DNA from: Paralichthys olivaceus
Lineage: Eukaryota > Chordata > Actinopteri > Pleuronectiformes > Paralichthyidae
Direction of reading: 5' to 3'
Assembly (NCBI RefSeq): GCF_024713975.1
Contig: NC_091093.1
Coordinates: 18,287,501-18,351,500, forward strand
DNA length: 64,000 nt
Positions 47,641 to 64,000 of the stretch are shown here, piece after piece; position 1 is the stretch's first letter, and each line of letters starts with the position of its first letter. The translations under genes were made by a program, and so were the position numbers. The notes beneath the pieces were generated by a model. It worked only from the letters and a program-made list of their open reading frames with translations, did not search any database and was not told where the DNA came from.

Positions 47641-49277
47641 TGCAAAGCCCTCTGTGAGTGTGTTTTGTATTTATTGGCACATGAGATTTAGACGCAGCTT
47701 GAAGGCAATTTTATTCCATTTTTCTTCTCTATTTCAGGAAACATTTTTCCTTTTCAGAAATAGTAAATCAGTTTGGCACTAGATGCCAACAATGTTTTAA
47801 ACTGTAAAATTCTACAAATAATGGTTGAAATGTTTCTGTCACCATCTAATTTGTGATTTTCTTCTAACACAACTTACATGTACAACTGTTGACCTTTGCC
47901 ATGATGTTTCCAAATAGTATGTAGTCAGTTCATGTGCTGTTGAAAGAACTGATGCAAACTCTGTTTTATTAATGTGGCGCCTGAATCATTAATTATTAAT
48001 TAGACCAGAACCACTGATCCTCTGTAAAGTAGCTCTCTGTCTCATCCTCCACTCAGGGACTGAGGCTTCAGGAGAAATACTTATTATCCCTTAATGTATT
48101 ATTGCATGAGCCCAAGGCTAACAGGAATACAGTAGATAAAGCATCCAAAGCTGCCTGTATTTTTCAATAGTGTCTAGACTTTAGAATATATTATTATTAA
48201 AATTGTCTTCTGCAAATCAACACAAATGCATTGTTATATCTTACAAAAAGTGAACTTTTACATCCAAACAAGGATGCATCTTACGCCAAATTAGAAAGAA
48301 AACTGTGTTAGAAGAGCATTAGATATATCATGAATAAAACTTTTTTACATGTTTACTATAGAGAACTTGGACTCATATGCAATAAGTCTAAAGAGATTTT
48401 ATTTCACATCCGTTGACACCTAAGACCCAACAATTTCTATTTCAAGATACAGTTTCTATAACCTGCTGGAAAACTACACATGTTCAGATGTTTTGAACCT
48501 AATTAAACCACCCTAGTTTTTTTCTCAAAATATTAACAGCAAACATGTTACGACAGCAAGTTGCAAGTTTGTGTACATTGTACAAGTACAGCCTAAACTG
48601 AAAGATAATTCTCTGAAAAGTAAAATTTGAAGGCTCTAAAGTGGTGAAACTTACATGAGCAGGCTCTGAGAGGTGTATTTCTATATCGAGCTCTTATGTC
48701 TTAGAGTGTTTCTTATTTAGCTCCCCCCCATCCGTCTGTATACAACATCTCACTCTATAAATAACTTTCCCTGCACCAGAGCTGGTGGCTGCACTTCCTC
48801 TGGTCTAATAGCCGCTTTATTTTTAAATATTATACAAGTGGGGGTCTGTGATTGAACGATACTGTAAAGTTGTCAACAGTTTCTAAGCAGCAGCAGCAGC
48901 AGCAGCAGCATGTACTTCATAAATTCTACCCTTGTGTTAATATCTCACTTCTTCCAGAGTTGACACCAAAGAGTCTTTTTCTTTTTCACTTGTCAAAAAG
49001 TGACTGAGCACGTCCAACGCAGACCCGAGTGATGGGGGATGAGATGAAGAGCGCTCTGTGATGGCGGAGCAGTCAATGAATTTCCAGTTTGTTTGTGAAA
49101 TGAAAGGGAACACAGCTTAGTGCACCCTGTCCCAGGTAAATATTTATCAAACGCCAGACACAAGGAGATCATTATTTGCCACTCCACCCTTATGCCTCCC
49201 TCACCTCCTCCTGATGTTTGGACAAAAACAAACAGAGTTGGGGCCAAAGCACGGAGAGAAGCCGTACAGAGGGTCAG
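47641..49277. other. spacer between vat1l and clec3a
   Basis: AT-rich, no supported coding sequence. A (CAG)n run is at 48886-48910. The last 300 bases before clec3a are less AT-rich and lead into its TATA promoter. Confidence 0.6.
48886..48910. repeat. (CAG)8 trinucleotide microsatellite
   Basis: Eight uninterrupted AGC/CAG units outside any coding frame. Confidence 0.95.
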
Positions 49278-49285
49278 TATATATT
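49278..49285 (+). promoter_or_regulatory. clec3a: TATA box of clec3a
   Basis: TATATATT 96 bases before the clec3a ATG. With a start about 30 bases downstream the 5' UTR would be about 65 bases. A TATA promoter suits a tissue-restricted gene and contrasts with the CpG-type promoters of the neighbouring genes. Confidence 0.55.
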
Positions 49286-49373
49286 GAGCAGCCTGCAGTG
49301 TTTTTGGTTCCTTCCAGAGCAGCATAAGGTGAGCCACTGTATCACTGTCCAGTAGGATCCACTGGCCTCAGAC

Positions 49374-50738
49374 ATGGCACGTCTGGCCCTCCCTGTCTTC
49401 CTCCTGCTCTGCTTCTCCCTGCTCCACCTCAGCTCCAGCCGCCCGTCTCGCACCAGGAAGGCTGTGTCAGCTCGTCAGTCCGGAGGTAACTACAGACATC
49501 ACGCATCAGTTTCAATGGGATGCGCTCTGCTTGTTTATCTGACCTGTGTTTGTGTCTTTGCGGAGATGCAGCTGCAGAGGAAGATGATGTGAAGTCCCAG
49601 CTCGAGAGGTTGTGGCAGGAGGTGAACTCCCTGAAAGAGATGCAGGCGTTGCAGACAGGTACTGCTTTCACTGCATAAAGAAAGAACAGGTGACAGGAGA
49701 TTTAGACAGAAGCATCACTGCATCACATATTGCTCCCCAAAATCAAGTAAATCAGAAATAAAATGACAATATCAGTTAAAACTAGGGTTCTATTGTAAAT
49801 GTGTCAGATAACATGACTCTTGACCTTCTCTTAGTGTTGTATGTAATTCAGGCCACTGAGCTCATGCAGGAAACTGCTGAGGGATAATTGGTAACCTGAT
49901 AACTAGATCTCTTAGTGTGCAGAGTCACCAGCAGAGGGCAGCGACACTCATATCAGTAAAAAGCTGAACTGCAAAGAGACATGTTAGAAACAATTTATAG
50001 AGAAGATAAGACCATCAAGCATTTATCTCAATACCTTTGTGTATCTTTCCGGTTTTTCCATGTATTTATGAATTGTCATGTTAATTATCTTTCATAATTT
50101 CCCCTTTATTGGCTGATTTATTGGTCACTGTTAAGACCGTGAACTCTCAATAATATGAGTTTATGAATGTGGATGTATGACTTTCCACAGGTAAAAGTGG
50201 GATTCACTAAATAAATGATTTAAAATTTTGTTTGATATGATTATTTACTGAGGGAACTAAATATTGCCGTAGTTTCAGACTCTTAAAATACTGCATGGTG
50301 ACTTTAAGTCGCTCATGAAGTAAGTGCTGTGTGTTTTCAGTTTGTCTCCGTGGCATCAAAGCTCACAGGAAATGTTACCTAACCATCGAGGAGCCCAAAC
50401 ATTACCACGAGGCGAATGAAGACTGCATCGCTCAGGGAGGAACCCTTGCAACGCCGAGGGACATGATGGAGAACAATGAACTGTGGGACTATGCAAAGAG
50501 AAGCGCTCCGGGATCCAAGGACTTCTGGATCGGCGTGGCAGACATAGTGAAAGAAGGCCAGTATGTTGATGTCAACAGCTTGCCTGTCAGCTTTCTCAAC
50601 TGGGACCGCTCCAAGAAGCAGCCCACAGGAACAAAGAGGGAGAGCTGTGTTGCTCTGTCAGTGGCTGCACAGGGAAAGTGGTACGACGAGGTGTGTCGCA
50701 GTCTGAAAAAGTACATCTGTGAATATGTCATTCCTTAA
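49374..50738 (+). CDS. clec3a: C-type lectin domain family 3 member A (tetranectin-like)
   Basis: A secreted cartilage matrix protein of the tetranectin group. Three exons: 49374-49485, 49566-49658 and 50341-50738, about 200 residues (human 197). Start: the first ATG after the TATA box, opening a signal peptide (LALPVFLLLCFSLLHLSSS). A basic stretch RPSRTRKA follows. Exon 2 encodes a short helix, DDVKSQLERLWQEVNSLKEM, the family's trimerising coiled coil. Exon 3 is the lectin domain: VCLRGIKAHRKCYL, EDCIAQGGTLATP, DFWIGVADI, ESCVALSVAAQGKWYDEVC, KYICEYVIP, with the expected cysteines; no EPN/QPD sugar motif. Exon 2 has two in-frame acceptors 6 bases apart (49566 or 49572). The stop codon overlaps the end of a transposon; see that entry. 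Confidence 0.95.
49928..49942 (+). promoter_or_regulatory. CTCF-like motif in clec3a intron 2
   Basis: CCAGCAGAGGGCAGC matches all positions of the CTCF core consensus. Same orientation as 34484 and 44686. Confidence 0.5.
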
Positions 50739-51096
50739 AGGTTCATTGTGTAAGAATTAGGTGAAAGGGATCTACTAGCAGAAATTGAATATCAAATAAT
50801 CCTAGTGATGTTTTCACTAGTGTGTTTCATCTACATTGTATGAATTGTTGTTTTCTTTACCCTAGAATGGGCCCTTTATATTTGAGTACTTTATATTAAC
50901 CACTCTATACAGGCCGCCATGATTTTTACAGTAGTCCAGAATGGACAAACTAAAACCTTTTGAGTTTTTATGACAACTGAGGGCTCCCACAGGTTCTCTT
51001 TCATGTTTGGAAGTGGAGAGTGAGGTGAGGGGTTGTCAAGTGCAACATGCAACTTCACCACTAGATGTCAATAAATTCTACACACTGTACCTTTAA
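50735..51096. mobile_element. 362-base TTAA-flanked MITE abutting the clec3a stop codon
   Basis: Left boundary TTAA at 50735-50738, right boundary TTAA at 51093-51096. Inside them the termini are inverted: AGGTTCATTGTGTA on the left, AGGTACAGTGTGTA on the right read in reverse. The interior is non-coding and of a kind I know to be frequent in perch-like fishes. TTAA target duplications are typical of piggyBac-type movement; the family itself is not proven. Bases 50736-50738 (TAA) are also the clec3a stop codon. An AATAAA at 51070-51075 near the right end could serve as the clec3a poly(A) signal. Confidence 0.75.
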
Positions 51097-51472
51097 GAGA
51101 GGGAGTGTTGTTGACAACTCATTGATAATCATTCTCGTTGGTCACTGATTAAAAAAAGAGCATGTTGTCAAATTTGTGGCAATTCAGGATGGAAACATGA
51201 CTTATTATTGATCCTTTTTTAAAATTACCGAATTTGACTTTACATATTAATTAGGTTGCTAATTAACTTGAGTACAGAAATACAAAATCATGTTCACTTT
51301 ATAGTCCCAAAGCTCCAGGTGATGACTGTCAACAGAAATAAACCACAAATGTAATCTGTTTTTTCTTATCACCAGTTCTTCCAAATTTATAATTTTTCTG
51401 CATTAAATTTAAAAATATCTTCAGCACCAATGTACTTTGTTTTTATTATCAACAGCTGAACACACACACACA

Positions 51473-51510
<38 letters not shown>

Positions 51511-52440
51511 AGTTTCATAATACATTTCATATCATATTACATTTTATTTTACTCTTAATTACCAATCTTATGACCATCTGCCCCACGTTTCCACTTATAG
51601 AGTCTGGGGTCAGTTGGTTGGTTTGTAATCCAGTCTTGTGTGCGGGTGTGTTGTGTGTATTTACATGTATCTTCTACAGTGCATGTGAGTTTTCTTTCCT
51701 CCCTATGGAAGGATCTGTGCATGTGAGGATTATTATAGGCCCGGAGGTGCAGATGACGACAGGTGCCTCTCACTTTTACATAAGATTTGAAGAAGTAGAA
51801 CTAAGTCAGGGACACTACTCAACAACAAAAACTATTATTATTATTATATTGTATTATATTAATTATAAATATATACAATATTATTATTATGTAAATATTT
51901 AAAAGTCAAGCCCCATATCAATGGATGGAAAAATGAACTAAAGATATATGCTGGAGCTCTTAAATGCAAGACTGACGGTTCGCACTTGTTAATGCTCATT
52001 GAATAACACCCTTCAGTTATTTATTTGATTTATTTATTTGACTTTTGCTCTACTGTTAGTGTTTTTTTAATTTTTTTAATTTTCTCTCACTGCTGAATCA
52101 ACACTGATGTCCACTCTGATAAGTGATATGAGCCTTAAGGTTTGCATTTATAAAAAGTATTTTCAACTGAAAAAAACCCTAAACTGAAGTTATAAATCAG
52201 AAAACGGTTCGAGGACATGTTCTCCACCTGTAATGAGACTATGTTGACTCCCATCAATCGTGCTCTCTGTGATGTGACTGAGGTGGGAAACATCCACTCT
52301 CTCTGATGAACTGAACCACTCTGTGTTTTCATCCTCTCCATTAAAAACAATCAGAAGCGAACAGGCACCACCGACGTGATCCTGCCCGCACACATCACGC
52401 ACGGTTGTCTGGATGGAATGTGACGCCACGGCTCCGTGCG
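51097..52440. other. spacer between clec3a and usp47
   Basis: AT-rich, without supported genes. A second candidate AATAAA for clec3a is at 51337-51342. A (CA)(CT)(CA) compound microsatellite is at 51460-51511, and (TTA)n-type low-complexity sequence at about 51830-51900. Confidence 0.6.
51460..51511. repeat. compound (CA)n(CT)n(CA)n microsatellite
   Basis: CA units, then about 12 CT units, then CA units again. Confidence 0.95.
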
Positions 52441-52685
52441 TGAAGTCTCGCGGAGTAAAACCACCGGCCATTTTTCTCCGTGTACAGCAGCAGGACACTT
52501 TGTGCCTCAGTGAGCCCGACGACCACTTTTCTGGTTGACCCTCCAAGTTTTGGCAAGTTTCATTTTGTCCTCCGAGCCTCCAAAGCGACGACGGACGGGA
52601 CGCGGGCCATGTTTGCGTGTAGCCCCGCAAAGTTTCTTCGCTGACATCCCTGTCCGGATAGATGCTCGTCTAAACTGTCGCCCAA
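52441..52685 (+). promoter_or_regulatory. usp47: usp47 CpG-rich promoter / 5' leader with two upstream ORFs
   Basis: CpG-rich sequence (GCGACGACGGACGGGACGCG) just before the usp47 start. Two ATGs precede the main one: 52609-52644, an 11-codon ORF ending TGA, and 52662-52673, a 3-codon ORF ending TAA only 12 bases before the main ATG. If transcription starts upstream of both, they would lower or regulate translation. Confidence 0.5.

Positions 52686-64000
<11,315 letters not shown>

Noticed and set aside
49326-49373. A possible 5' UTR intron in clec3a (AAG|GTGAGC ... CCTCAG)
   Set aside because: The intron would be under 50 bases, too short to be likely, and the ATG is reached without it.

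Overview
The window is animal nuclear DNA, almost certainly from a ray-finned (teleost) fish. Genes are split into many short exons with GT-AG introns. Introns and spacers carry (CA)n tracts and small non-autonomous DNA transposons of kinds common in fish, and every coding exon reads as a vertebrate orthologue. Nothing bacterial, phage-like, CRISPR-like or viral is visible.

Layout, left to right. (1) 1-9281, minus strand: first coding exon of nfat5 (9203-9281) and more than 9 kb of its first intron; the CpG-rich promoter lies at about 9282-9660. (2) 11832-30880, minus strand: a complete pkd1l2-type polycystin-1-like gene, 41 coding exons joined in one continuous frame (2507 residues). (3) 31777-33119, plus strand: bola3, 4 exons, 118 residues, head-to-head with pkd1l2 across 896 bp. 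(4) 34780-45537, plus strand: vat1l, 9 exons, 414 residues, with a possible 2.1-kb 3' UTR. (5) 49374-50738, plus strand: clec3a, 3 exons, about 200 residues, whose stop codon sits at the end of a 362-bp TTAA-flanked transposon. (6) 52686-64000, plus strand: usp47, the first 16 coding exons (604 residues), cut by the window end.

These are not one pathway. They are neighbours: an osmotic-stress transcription factor, a membrane receptor/channel, a mitochondrial Fe-S assembly factor, a quinone-oxidoreductase-like protein, a secreted cartilage lectin and a deubiquitinase. As I recall, human NFAT5, PKD1L2, VAT1L and CLEC3A all lie on 16q22-q23, while BOLA3 and USP47 lie on other human chromosomes, so the block mixes conserved linkage with two changed neighbours.

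The points I consider most worth checking are: the transposon inserted exactly at the clec3a stop codon; a perfect palindromic CRE just upstream of each gene of the divergent pkd1l2/bola3 pair; the short nfat5 first exon, easy to miss; CTCF-like motifs around vat1l; two upstream ORFs before usp47; and several transposons with readable inverted repeats and target-site duplications. I found no convincing new multi-gene system.
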